From Antedon mediterranea (taxonomy: Eukaryota > Echinodermata > Crinoidea > Comatulida > Antedonidae): a DNA stretch of 64,000 nt. Position 1 is the first letter of the stretch, and each line of letters opens with the position of its first letter. Made by a program: the position numbers and the translations under genes. A model generated the notes under the pieces. That model was given only the letters and a program-made list of their open reading frames with translations. It was not told the origin of the DNA and made no database searches. Location of the stretch: the NCBI RefSeq assembly GCF_964355755.1, contig NC_092671.1, positions 625,001 to 689,000 of the forward strand. Direction: 5' to 3'. Shown one piece after another: positions 27,101 through 36,181 of this stretch.

Positions 27101-30100
27101 AGTGTCATCAGCATATAGAAAAAAATTTAGCAGGTTTGAGGTTCGGTGGATATCATTAATGTAAAGGGTGAACAGAAGAGGGCCAAGTAAGGAGCCCTGG
27201 GGAACGCCACAGGTGATAGGGCAAAAATTTGAAATAGAGTTAAAATATTTAGTACATTGGGAGCGGTTAGTGAGATAGCTTTTGAAAACGTTTAAGGCGG
27301 GTCCTCGGATTCCATAGTGAGACAATTTAAAAAGAAGAATATTATGATCAATGGTGTCGAAAGCCTTGGAAAGGTCGATGAAAAGTCCGATTCCAAATTG
27401 ACGATTTTCGAATGCATGAATAATTTTGTTAGTGAGGTCGATCAAAGCCATGGAGGTGTTATGTCCTTTTCTAAAGCCATATTGTCTCTTGAAGAGGATG
27501 TTATGTTTGCTGATAAATGAAAATGTTCTATCATAGATAATTCTTTCCAAGGCTTTCGAAAAGATTGACAGGATGGAGATAGGACGATAGTTAGAAAGGT
27601 TGGATTTGGGGCCAGATTTGTAAACAGGGGTAACGCGCGCCAGCTTCAACCTGTTCGGAAAAACACCTTTGCAGAGGACAAGATTAAAAATGTGACACAA
27701 GGGAAGGGAGATAAGGTTGATAACATGTTTAATGGCTTTAGTATGGAAATCATCAGTACAAGGAGCTTTATTGTTATCGAAGGAGGAGATAATTCTTATG
27801 ATATCATCTTCTAGGACGGGGGTTAAGAACATTGATTTCGGATTTGGTTGAGGAAGAAATTCTTTGAAAGAAACATTGCTTGGAGGGATTTTGTTAGCAA
27901 GGGAGGGTCCGATTTCGACAAAAAAATCATTAAATGCTTTAGAAATAATGACGGGGTCTTTAGTTGGTACTCCGTTACATTGACAGGGGTATTGCCTTTG
28001 TGTTGGTTTCGGTTTTTATGGTTCAATAAAGAGTTAATTGATTTCCAGGTTGTCTTAATATCATTTTTTTTGCTTGGTGAAAATATCATGAAAGTGGATT
28101 CTTTTGGCAATTTTGATAATGGAGTTAAGTTTATTACGATATCGTTTATATTTGATTTCATTGGCAGGAGAAGGGCGGTGAAGAAATTTTGCATAGAGTT
28201 TATGTTTATACTTTATTGATTTTAGCAGTCCGTTTGACATCCAAGATTTAATTTTTTTGTTCTTGTTTGTATTGTTCCTTTTCAGTAACGGGAAGTGTTG
28301 GTCATAAAGGGCTTTAAGTGTGTTATCAAAGAGGTCATAAGCAAAGTCAGGATCATTAGAATTAAGGATATCAAACCAAGTTTGATTAGAGACATCATGG
28401 TAAAAGTTGTTAAGAGACGTATTGTTAATCTGTCTGAGAGATGGGATCTCTTCATTGTTTGAGCTAGTGGCAAAACTATAAGAGAGGTTTGAAATATTAA
28501 AAACAGGGAGATGATCAGAGATATCACTATATAGCAGACCACTTATATGAGAACAATCAAATTGATTTGTAATAATATTATCTAATAATGAGGCTGTGGA
28601 ATTTGTTATTCGGGATGGTCTGTCGATAAGTGGAAGATAGTGATTGCTAAACAGTGTGTTAATGAATTGACGGGCAGTATTGTCAGATTCATGTTTCAGA
28701 ATGTCAATGTTAAAGTCTCCAAGAATATAAACATTTTTATTTTCTTTTGTTAAATTGGAAAGGACAATGTCAAGTTCAATTAAGAATTGATTTGGGTCAG
28801 AGGAGGGGGGTCCTCTTATTTATTGGTTTAATTACCCACCTTATGAGAGGACGAAGATTTACAGATGAAGCATCACATTCAGTTGCCATGCCGACACCTC
28901 TTGGAAGGTAAGGCTCACCTTTGAGAAACACACGATGTAAAACCTTGGAGAAAAAAACACAATCATTATATTCTGCAAAAGCCTCGTTTTTTATGATTTT
29001 CAATAATATTAATTCAGGCTTAATAGCTCATTATGCAAAAGCCTCAATGCACTTAACAGTAAAAATAAAATGCCAGTCAAAAAAGATTCAAAGTTTTCAA
29101 AGCTGACTTAAAATAAGTAAAGCAATTGAAGAAAACAGAAAAACCTTGTCCATGGATGCAATAAGCGAGAGTAGAGACTCGGAGACCTCTCATATGGATG
29201 AAGAAGTTGCGAAATAAAACAAATCAAAAGAGATATAACTTTAATAATATTTTTCCACTTTACCTTGGTTAATCTTTGTTTAGCTAACTGTGAAACAACT
29301 TTTGACCAAACCGTGGGTGGCGCTGTACAGCGAAAACAGAGTTCTTGAACTTTTGGCATGTCTGCAATGCAAGTGTAATATCACATGATTAATTATTACG
29401 AGTGTTGCTGGCAAAAGAGAATTACTGTTATGGCAGGGTGAGGAAATAAAGTAGTACTCCACACCAACTATTGCAAACAAAAACATACAGATTTTCAGAT
29501 TCTCTTCAGGTTTTAATCAACAGATTATTTAGAATATTGTTATCTGTAGACACCTGTATAGCCCTATTAATGATATCTTAAGTACTCTTGGATGGAGTAG
29601 ACTTACAGAAAAATGGAATGAAAATATTCTTATAATGCTATTTTTAAATAGCATTATAAGAATATTAAAAGAAATAGCTCCAAGATACTTAACCATATTA
29701 TTTCAATTTACTGTAAATAACCATAATAAATGCACTAGCTCCCAAAGTAATAATGACTTATCAGTTATGTTATGCATGCGTCACTTGCATGTGACAAGAA
29801 AAATGGAGAACATGACCTTTGTTTTTAATTTTAATAATACAAGAGAATATACATACTATATGCCTTATTATAGTCAACTTGTATATACTGAAATAATTTG
29901 TACTGCAAACTGAAACAAAAGTGGGACGAGCCCTTAAAAGACAAAAAAAATCTATTCCGTTATGGAATAACTCTCAGGGTAAAAGAAATTTTGTTTATAG
30001 ATCAACAAAACTATGGAATTCTCTACCAAATAACATAAAATCAGAACTCCATAATATGTCTTTGGCAACTTTTAAATCTTCACTATAGAAAACATATATG

Positions 30101-31686
30101 TATTAACCTTTTTGCCTTCACAATTGTAAATAGTTTTATATCTCTTTTCTTTCTTTTTGTTTTTGTTTTATATTTTATTTTTGTTATAGTATATGTTTAT
30201 TGAACCACTTTGGAAATCAGTAAATTTGTATTGAAAGTGTATTTCAGTTTAAAGAAAGAACAAATAAATAAATAAATACATTATCATGCTTGAATCGCTG
30301 TTTTTCTTTCCAGATAAACTTGATAAAATAGAAGGCCTACTAGAAGGGAGCTGTGTCTGCAAAAATTAAAAACCTAAACCAGAAATGCACAATGATCATC
30401 AGATTACCTTTGAGACTCTCCCATAATATTGCAATTTCTCTCATAAAGTCAGCCCTGTCTTTAACAGCATCATCATCAAATCCTCTGATGCTACTATACC
30501 CATCTACCAAAGACTGGAGCGCTTGCATGAGTTTATTCATTTCCTTAAATGCTACAAACACTCTCCAATAACCCTGCAAAAAATATACTAAATAGGGTAA
30601 AGAAGATGATTTCTTCCAGGGATATTACTAGTTAAAATTCTTTTATGACTGTGAAAACAACTTTGACAATTAGCCAAATTAACCTTAATTTAATTACATA
30701 TTAAATTGATTTAAATTCAATGAATTTATTTTTCAATTTGTACACTTTTGATGATTAACTTTTACTAAGATGAAATGTATGTAAAAAATTACCTTTATCC
30801 ATGTTTTGTCCATGTCCAAACACATCATGCCATCATTAAGTGCCTCTTTAAGTCTGCCAAGTTTAGAAAACGCCAATGACCGGTTGCTTAAGACCTTAGC
30901 AACATCTCTTGTGGTAAGCCCTACTTCTATAACTTGTGTAATCTCTAGTGCTTGTGAGTAGCATTGAATGGCATAATCATAGTGGCCATGTTTATTTGCT
31001 TCATTTCCAGTTTCTTTATGAGCATTAAACTGGTCTACATAATGCACATCTATTAAGAAATTAAATTAAAAAAACAAGAAATATAATAGTAAGAGTACTG
31101 ACATCAACCATTGGGCATACAAGTTAATTCTTCCATTGTACAATTTGAAAATAGAGCGCTAACGTAAACTAGCCAATATTCCTAAAAAAGCAATTCTTTT
31201 CTTACTAGAAATGAAAGTTTTTTAAAACTTAAAAGTCATTCAGTCGTAGTTAAGGAAAGAAATAAACATCGCGTTTGAAATTGGTTGTATTTTAGTTTTG
31301 TCTCAATAAAATAAACTTTAGTATTGAGTACAAGCAGGATTATCTCACCATTGTCTTTACTAATATATTGCCTAGAGTATATAGTAGAATAATATTTTTA
31401 GGAAGTACGTTGTTTGGGCCAAATAAATTTGATCCAATTAAAATGCAACCAAAACAAAAGCATAGCTAAAGCAGTAGCACTACTGCTGGGTATGTAAAAT
31501 ACCATGGAGTTACTCCATGAAAATACCAGAAGTTGATTCAATCACAACTGACAAAATATCATAATATTCAATATTCATTCATTTTTTAATTGTAAAACCC
31601 AATAGGACCTACTTACTCAAATGAAAATATTCTTGTTGTTGTTGATAAGTGTAATTATATGATGGATGCCCTCGTCGCCCTGCCAT
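4721..31686 (-). CDS. TRANK1: TRANK1-like TPR/ankyrin/UvrD-helicase giant protein, 32 coding exons
   Basis: Exons in transcript order: 31686-31617, 31049-30793, 30573-30408, 29361-29264, 28943-28840, 25714-25572, 25400-24819, 24579-24412, 23733-23489, 22875-22680, 22233-21610, 21437-21105, 20860-20669, 20556-20278, 20090-19962, 19645-19250, 19162-18887, 18457-18327, 16466-16274, 16179-16015, 15848-15649, 15490-15353, 15150-14986, 14580-14409, 14121-14002, 13870-13662, 13309-13107, 9507-6302, 6100-5936, 5654-5584, 5292-5118, 4875-4721. They sum to 9726 nt, or 3241 aa plus stop, with phase kept at every junction; as I recall vertebrate TRANK1 is about 2.9 kaa. Phrases such as [25 protein letters not shown] and [16 protein letters not shown] identify the family. 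The biochemical role of TRANK1 is poorly known; the SF1 core predicts ATP-dependent nucleic-acid action. Exons 5 and 31 have the least certain acceptors. The sections below describe the domains. Confidence 0.93.
6302..9507 (-). CDS. TRANK1: TRANK1-like exon 28: giant exon with acidic linkers and CCCH zinc finger
   Basis: This single exon of 3206 nt encodes about a third of the protein. It opens with more TPR-like helices ([20 protein letters not shown]). A Glu/Ser/Thr-rich disordered stretch (8700-9150) follows, then a conserved domain containing the finger C-x8-C-x4-C-x3-H ([19 protein letters not shown], about 8147-8205), a classic CCCH RNA-binding-type zinc finger. A second degenerate repeat region (about 6600-6830) has [24 protein letters not shown] units. 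It ends [20 protein letters not shown] and splices at donor GTACAG. An alternative is that translation ends inside the exon 12 nt later (EGTVQ then stop). The downstream exons fit phase and resemble a TRANK1 tail, so I prefer the spliced form. Confidence 0.9.
9622..10292. repeat. 39-bp minisatellite copied from an exon-intron junction, main block
   Basis: About 17 near-perfect copies of a 39-bp unit that on the plus strand begins CCTTGGTGGTACACAACCAT and ends GGTCATTTACATA. On the minus strand each unit equals the last ~32 nt of TRANK1-like exon 27 plus its donor AAG|GTATGTA. Because 39 is 13 codons and the unit lacks stops, two strands stay open over hundreds of bases; these are repeat-driven open frames, not genes. 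Confidence 0.95.
10291..12908 (-). mobile_element. 5'-truncated L2/CR1-type non-LTR retrotransposon inside the minisatellite, itself interrupted
   Basis: Minus-strand reverse transcriptase sequence occupies 12908-12300: [29 protein letters not shown] and the catalytic [10 protein letters not shown], then [18 protein letters not shown]. The RT resumes at about 10890 (NQRMFILR, a stop, then ILKLFYNSV), and its C-terminal end [19 protein letters not shown] lies at 10646-10458. Frame breaks and stops mark it as dead. The 3' end is a short (ATGACT)n tail, seen on plus as TAGTCATAGTCATAGTCAT at 10293-10311. Both ends abut 39-bp repeat units, so it inserted into the array and split it. Confidence 0.88.
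10893..12300. mobile_element. Unidentified ~1.4-kb insertion splitting the retrotransposon
   Basis: The RT coding sequence breaks after KLNWI at about 12300 and resumes with DNVNKA near 10890, defining an insert of about 1.4 kb. Its 12263-12299 end is a hairpin (CTAGATGGTACGC ... GCGTACCATCTAG around GAGCGAAGCGA). It contains a diverged direct repeat of about 85 bases (11020-11105 and 11688-11772, sharing AATTGAGTTAGATAATT-type sequence). No coding region is seen. Class unknown. Confidence 0.6.
12909..13136. repeat. 39-bp minisatellite, exon-proximal block including the founder copy
   Basis: Six copies. The one at 13100-13136 contains the authentic end of exon 27 and its splice donor; the next spacing is 40 bases (GGTTTATTTACATACC instead of GGTCATTTACATACC). 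The block is separated from the 9622-10292 block only by the retrotransposon insertion. Confidence 0.95.
13107..14121 (-). CDS. TRANK1: TRANK1-like exons 25-27: TPR-like block ending at the amplified splice junction
   Basis: The three exons encode helix-turn-helix repeats of TPR type: [20 protein letters not shown] (exon 25), [20 protein letters not shown] (exon 26) and [20 protein letters not shown] (exon 27). Exon 27 ends [12 protein letters not shown] with donor AAG|GTATGT at 13106. That last ~32 nt of exon plus the donor is the founder of the 39-bp minisatellite filling much of intron 27. Phase 2 at 13107 joins correctly to 9507 (AG + A gives Arg, then [13 protein letters not shown]). Use of the next donor downstream would meet an in-frame TGA, because the first repeat spacing is 40 rather than 39. 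Confidence 0.9.
14409..16466 (-). CDS. TRANK1: TRANK1-like exons 19-24: UvrD-type SF1 helicase motifs II-VI
   Basis: The helicase core is intact across six short exons: Walker [19 protein letters not shown] (exon 19, near residue 1500), motif [19 protein letters not shown] (exon 19/20), motif IV-like [12 protein letters not shown] (exon 20), the motif V region [17 protein letters not shown] (exon 22) and motif [21 protein letters not shown] (exon 24). All catalytic residues expected of an SF1A ATPase (the K and T of Walker A, DE of motif II, the arginines of motifs IV and VI) are present, so I infer ATPase competence. Confidence 0.92.
16740..18310. repeat. Unclassified repeat-like insert in TRANK1-like intron 18, with CRE-like palindromes
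   Basis: The intron between 18327 and 16466 differs in composition from neighbouring introns. AGGTGATCAT motifs sit near both ends (16770; 18269-18298, the latter itself an inverted pair TAGGTGATCAT ... AATGATCACCTA). Between about 17020 and 17600 two diverged direct units of about 360 bases share ATGCGCGCTCTTTTAAATG/ATATGCGCTCTATTAAATG, CTATGACG and TGGCCATA(T/C). TGACGTCA occurs at about 17022, 17202, 17382 and 17558. No protein-coding signal. Confidence 0.55.
18327..21437 (-). CDS. TRANK1: TRANK1-like exons 12-18: linker and Walker A ATP-binding motif
   Basis: Exons 12-14 encode the conserved region ahead of the helicase ([35 protein letters not shown]). The Walker A motif GRSGTGKTT (around residue 1150) is split by an intron: exon 14 ends in GRSGT and the G-K-T-T follows in exon 15. 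Exon 16 carries [13 protein letters not shown] and [16 protein letters not shown]. Exon 17 begins with a very acidic stretch ([20 protein letters not shown]) before the conserved [14 protein letters not shown]. Exon 13 uses donor GTTGAT. Known from the family: this block precedes helicase motif II. Confidence 0.87.
18655..18725. repeat. Short family A foldback repeat in a TRANK1-like intron
   Basis: GTGGTTCCCACTAGGATGCA at the left and ACTGGGAACCGAC at the right form an imperfect inverted pair about 60 bases apart, using the same GGTTCCCACTAG end seen at 2476-3665. Confidence 0.5.
21610..25714 (-). CDS. TRANK1: TRANK1-like exons 6-11: ankyrin-like repeat block
   Basis: Ankyrin signatures recur: [16 protein letters not shown] (exon 6), [17 protein letters not shown] and [16 protein letters not shown] (exon 7), [17 protein letters not shown] (exon 10), [15 protein letters not shown] and [16 protein letters not shown] (exon 11). 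The repeats are dispersed among low-complexity linkers: a basic, Gln/Asn/Lys-rich tail in exon 7 and a Lys/Arg/Glu-rich segment in exon 11 with likely nuclear localisation character ([19 protein letters not shown]). Exon 11 uses the uncommon donor GTTTGA, yet phase and downstream similarity support it. Confidence 0.85.
22391..22529. repeat. Two-copy tandem duplication (~73 bp) in a TRANK1-like intron
   Basis: The segment with ATAATATCTCTATGGGCTAA and AGGAAAGTATGAGACAGAGG is repeated almost exactly, the second copy following directly on the first (AGACAGAGGTCCAA at both ends). Confidence 0.8.
23238..23338. mobile_element. MITE, family B (internally deleted)
   Basis: Ends TTTAGCTCTGTCTACACTAT and GATAGTGTGAACAGAGCTTTAG form terminal inverted repeats. 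The middle has the ACTACCATATTTGGGCACA motif shared with copies at 40049, 51061 and 54777. Confidence 0.75.
24000..24215 (+). mobile_element. 3' fragment of a CR1/L2-type non-LTR retrotransposon
   Basis: The plus strand retains a short RT C-terminal remnant ([15 protein letters not shown], about 24050-24096), then a 3' UTR ending in a (TTGAA)n-type tail (TTTTGAATTGAATTGAATTC). It is orientated opposite to the host gene and far 5'-truncated. Confidence 0.7.
25945..28807 (-). mobile_element. CR1/jockey-superclade non-LTR retrotransposon in TRANK1-like intron 5, degenerate
   Basis: Same orientation as the host gene. Endonuclease (C-terminal part): [13 protein letters not shown] at about 28700-28745 and [11 protein letters not shown] near 28500-28530. 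Reverse transcriptase: [74 protein letters not shown] and [16 protein letters not shown] (27800-27050). The C-terminal domain runs to about 26340, and the 3' end is a pentanucleotide (TTGAA)n tail at 25945-25980. Frameshifts near 27965 and 26960 break the frame, so it is inactive. It is 5'-truncated within the endonuclease, ending about 30 bases from the exon 5 donor. Confidence 0.93.
28840..31686 (-). CDS. TRANK1: TRANK1-like exons 1-5: start codon and N-terminal TPR block
   Basis: Exon 1 starts at ATG 31686 ([18 protein letters not shown]) and leaves a 1-nt phase at donor GTAAGT. Exon 2 encodes a TPR pair: [20 protein letters not shown] followed by [19 protein letters not shown]. Exons 3 and 4 continue helical sequence ([37 protein letters not shown]). 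Exon 5 ([20 protein letters not shown]) has a usable acceptor at 28945-28944 that keeps phase; a second upstream AG at about 28979 would break it. The intron after exon 5 begins only about 30 bases before a retrotransposon. Family knowledge: the N-terminal TPRs probably mediate protein contacts. Confidence 0.85.
29540..30280 (+). mobile_element. 3' end of a non-LTR retrotransposon (plus strand) in TRANK1-like intron 3
   Basis: RT C-terminal remnants are readable: [15 protein letters not shown] (29670-29715) and [18 protein letters not shown] (30000-30055), with a stop soon after. A T-rich 3' UTR and an (AAAT)n tail (AACAAATAAATAAATAAAT, to 30280) follow. It is antisense to the host gene. A 44-bp palindrome interrupts the coding remnant at 29623-29666. 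Confidence 0.75.
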
Positions 31687-32121
31687 CACTCCGCCCAACG
31701 ATGACGATGATGATGTTGTGCAGATGTGGGTTCAAGCTTCCGTCCCAACAAAAAGGCTACTAGAAAGTAGTCTAGTTGGGCCTAGCTAGTCTGAGGAGAG
31801 AGCCTAGTCAGACTGTCGTCGTGCTTTTCAGTAGGCTTAAAATCATTATTGACGATATATCAATACTGTATTATTACCATTATACAACCACGTAACTAAT
31901 ACTTATATACCTACGTATCAGATTACAGTAAATATACAAAAATACAGTATCTTTCGCCAGTATTTTAGGTACATGAACTACTTGTATTGTTGTTTTCTCC
32001 GTTCATTGTCGAAAGTCGGGAATTCCCGATTTCTAAACAATCCGAGGTCAAGCTGGTGGTGTCACATACTTTTGGGCAATTCCATTTCAGATAGGGATGT
32101 TAAAACTGAAATAAATTAAAG

Positions 32122-33207
32122 GGGTGTCACGAAACCTAAGACCACGAAAGCTAAGAACCCCTAAGACCTAAGATCACGAAAGCTAAGACCCAAGACCTAA
32201 GATTACAAATTTATCTTTCGTACCTGCCTTGTTTTTAACTCCCAACATTTATTCTGAATACCACACCTTAGAATTGGTACTTTCATGAAAAAGAATCACA
32301 TAAAAAGTAACAAATACATTTTTAAATTGATGATTTTACAGACGTTTTTCTCGCACACAAAATGACTAGCCTACAGTACAGTAGGCCTACCCCATGTTCA
32401 ATGTTTTTGTTTCTATGGAACGTCAAAAGAGCAAACATTATATAGAGGGCTGAAAACTCTGTGGAGTCCATCTACAGTGTGGATGGAACAATGTAAAATT
32501 AAAATTGTAATGATAATAGTATAATCATGCAAGTACGAGGAAATAAATACTGGCAAATAAATTTTAATTAAAAAATCATGATAAGTTTTTTTTTTGTTTC
32601 GTTTTCTTTCTGTTTTTATACTTGTACTATTATTGTTGCTCTTTTGGCGCTCCATAGAAACAAAAACATTGAGCATGGGGAGCTCGAGGAGTTACATTAC
32701 AGGATACAAAGTCTCAAAGAAACACATCTGTAAAATCATAAATTTAAAGGATTTCTTTATTTGTTATTATGTGTTTCTCCTTCTGAAAGTACTTACCGTA
32801 TAAGTCCTAATTTTAAAGTGTGGTGTTCAGGATAAAGTTAGTCAACAAATTTGGAGTCAAAATACAAGAAAGGCAGGTGCGTAAGAAAAACATCCTCTGA
32901 ACCAACACAATGGAGTAAATATATACAAACAAACACCCCGTCAAGTTTGTTTGTTGTAAAGAAAAAATATACATTTACTCAACGGGCGAAAATAATGTGA
33001 GTTTATCTATGTTTTGCGGTGGTATTAAATTATATTTATGGTAATAAATGAAACCTACTGTGTTTAAAATCATGTATGGATAAACAAGTATTGTTTTTAA
33101 GCTGTAGTATATCTTAGAATTTGTAATCTTAGGTCTTGGGTCTTAGCTTTCGTGATCTTAGGTCTTAGGGGGTCTTAGCTTTCGTGGTCTTAGGTTTCGT
33201 GACACCC
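32122..33207. mobile_element. Near-palindromic DNA transposon with 10-bp target-site duplication (MULE-like)
   Basis: Left end GGGTGTCACGAAACCTAAGA and right end TCTTAGGTTTCGTGACACCC (the complement) are long inverted repeats of at least 90 bases, rich in CACGAAAGCTAAGAC units. Weaker pairing continues inward (CCTGCCTTGTTTTTAACTCC vs ...AAGAAAGGCAGGTGC; CCATGTTCAATGTTTTTGTT vs AACAAAAACATTGAGCATGG). TAAATTAAAG flanks both sides exactly (32112-32121 and 33208-33217). A 9-11 bp duplication with long inverted repeats is typical of Mutator-like elements. No transposase frame remains, so it is non-autonomous. It lies upstream of the TRANK1-like start. Confidence 0.85.
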
Positions 33208-33217
33208 TAAATTAAAG

Positions 33218-35950
33218 CTCAGGTACAGGCATGAATTTTAAATATAATATCTGGTTAATTGTACATAAATCAAATATTTGTAACAGAAAAATACATGAAT
33301 TTCCCTTAATATGGTCAAATACAAATTTTGGCAAAATTCTGCCATATTAAAAACCAGGAAGACTTTTTTCAGTAGTTAGGTAGTTTAACCTAATGTAATA
33401 ACATGTCTGGTGACTCCCTACAAGGTGAAAAAGATGGTTGGATATACGGTGGATAATTTTTGCTATAGCATGAAAATAAAAATCTGAAGTTGAATAAAAA
33501 TACCAGAAACGTAAAATTCAAATTATATTACCTATATTAAGTCATTTTTTGCCACACCGTTTATTTTTTATAGCTTTTTAAAATTGGTATGTATGATCAA
33601 TAGAAATGTTTTGACCGCACCTGGCCTTTAAAAAGCATTAAAAAATAGAACTACAGTAAAAGCAAAAGAACAATTCTAACTAAAATTAAATTATAAACTA
33701 CTTTTTGATATCTATTTTTCGATTGTGTCGAATAAATAAATAAAAATATCACATTTTTTTGTCACATAAAGTTTGATAGTGTAGACAAAGCACTACAACA
33801 AATAAAAAGTTCACACAAAATATTTCAAAATAAGTTTTATTGCTTCTTAATTGAAGGATTTATACTGTACATTATACACTTTTCATAAATGAAAAATGTT
33901 TTCAAATCTACATTTCATACCCACAACACTTACAATTTACTTAAACCCAATCCCAAAATGTACAGCCTTAAAATAATTGTTTTGTTTACAAGGCCCACAT
34001 GTCAACAACGGTATTTGTGTACAACATTCAAAATGTTAAGTATCAATGGACTGCTGCCCTTTAGGCCGCCCTTAATGAGATAGATATGGTAGAGTAGTGT
34101 TTAACTCAAATCTGGTGCAGATGGGGAATGTGAGATAAAAGTAAATTATACACAAATCATTTCATTTCTTACACATACCAACACCCTAACAAAATCTATA
34201 AAAATAAATCATTAATCAATTAATGTGCTGACTGAATAGAATACTGTATCATTGAAATTAAATTATGCAAATCATTTTATTTTTCATGTGGCAGTGACAA
34301 TAATAAAAACAGGATGACTAAAAAAAAAATAATGATGAATTTTGGAGACATTCAGGTAAACCTAGCAGGTTATACCAATGCGTACAAACTAAGTTTACAC
34401 TCACAATATTGAGAAGTAATCTTTCTAAATAAACCGTACCACCAATATTCACAATTCTAATTGAAGATAAGTAATGTTATCTTTTTAATAACATTTTAAT
34501 AACATAAAATGTTTGTTCAATACTCATACTGGGCGTTACTGATCGTCTGCACCTAGTTTGACTATCTTTGAGGTCAAAGGGTCAAGTCACCAACAAGATA
34601 TCACTATGAGAAATTGACCTTTGACCTTAACCCTAATTATTCTGTTGCCTATCAAGATGGATATATTGACTGAACAGAATAAAATTCTATTGCACATAAT
34701 TATAGTAAAAGCATTATAAATTCAAATACTAAATAAGTTCACATGCATGCTAATTTACATAATAAATGAGTGAATAAATAGAGAAATAATGATAGGAATA
34801 ATAAAAGAAATACCGTCAATTTACATAATAATATATTATGCTAAACAAACTGGTTAATTGAATACAAAACAATACTATACTGAGGGAAGATAAAACAATG
34901 CTTTTTATGTACTATTCAAAATTATTGCTATTTAATATTAATTGTATTTAATTGTTAGATTAATTACGAATAATATAATTAACTGAACAAGTTATTGTGT
35001 AGTTTTCAATCAATAGATATAGTATAATATAATATCTTACTTTTTATCAGTATTTACAAAATTTAAATGACTAGCTATCTACATTTACAAGTTGGATACC
35101 AACATTCATAATCATGATTTTAAAGTTTTAAATATCTATTTTTAAGTAATCAATAAATATATTAAAACATGTCTGAGGCACTTGAGGAAACTCAGGTTAT
35201 TTTACTAAAATTTAGAGGAATTAGAAAAAATGATTTTAAACACCTTTAATATTTCTTAAATATTGAAATAGGAAATGATGACTAAATTTGTGCAAAATAC
35301 AAGTAGTTTACAGATGTTTTGAGCGCAGAGTGACACAGAATTGACTTCAGCAGAAAATTAGGGGAAAATTAGGCGCCCATAGGAGGTTTCTCGTTTATGT
35401 AATCTTCAGTCGATATAGGACCATTTTGCAGTATTTTAAACAAACCGTGTCTAGATTCTAGGCATCGGAAATTATTTATGATTTGTAAAAACATTGTATT
35501 CATCTGTTTTGTATGTTAATTTGGGAATTAAACACAAAGCGTTTTAAAAACTCCAAATTGTACATTTTAAAAGTCTATGAGACATACCAAATGCACACAT
35601 TTAAAGTATTAGTGTTCAAGAGATGTCTTAACTGTAACATCTAAATTTCAGAATCAAAAACTTTTCATTTTACTACAACCTTAAGTTTTGTTCTATCACA
35701 ATGCACATAATTGATCTTTTAGAATTAGTAAAGTACATAATTTTAATCCAAATTTTTCTCTATTTATAGCCAAAATGTATTTTCATATGCACCTATTTTA
35801 TCATCTTTGGCATCCTGAGGAACAAGATATAATCTTTGGCTGATTGTACTCAATAATAATAGTCAATAAAGAACTATAAATGTGTACCAGACATATCCTG
35901 AAATCCAAATTTCATAGAACATTAATTTATCCAAAAGTATTTTTAACAAA
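33218..35950. other. Intergenic / possible distal 3' UTR of the UCP-like gene
   Basis: No coding exon, tRNA-like or strong repeat signal was found, apart from a partial family B MITE end at 33749-33794 (GTCACATAAAGTTTGATAGT then GTAGACAAAGC). AT-rich, unique-looking sequence. A minus-strand AATAAA at 35958-35963 lies about 160 bases after the UCP stop; others lie further away, so the 3' end is undetermined. Confidence 0.5.
33749..33794. mobile_element. Solo right end of a family B MITE
   Basis: TTTTTGTCACATAAAGTTTG followed by ATAGTGTAGACAAAGC matches the right end of the element at 40049-40199. No left end is present. Confidence 0.6.
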
Positions 35951-35957
35951 ATCTAAT

Positions 35958-35963
35958 TTTATT
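35958..35963 (-). terminator. Candidate poly(A) signal of the UCP-like gene
   Basis: Minus-strand AATAAA (plus TTTATT) about 160 bases beyond the stop codon. Competing signals exist downstream, for example near 33836. Confidence 0.35.
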
Positions 35964-36081
35964 CTGAAATTTTAAATTACAAATATCAGCAAATGGTTTT
36001 ACTTTCTGACGGTAATAAAACAAAATAATTATTTTATGCGGATTTAGGTGAATTTACCAAATTTGGACTCAATAGCATTCT

Positions 36082-36181
36082 TTTGCCACTATACACAACT
36101 GCTTAAGCTGTTCAAAAAACAATTCAATTACGACGTCGTTCATTTGCCACTACGCATAACCGCTTAAGCTGTTCAAAAAAT
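36082..36181 (-). repeat. Direct duplication of the UCP 3' coding end
   Basis: The block TTTGCCACTACGCATAACCG CTTAAGCTGTTCAAAAAA (36143-36180, coding for the C-terminus) is repeated at 36082-36120 with four or so changes (ACTATACACAACTGCTTAAG). The offset is about 61 bases, so the second copy is out of frame and lies after the stop, in the 3' UTR. Confidence 0.85.
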
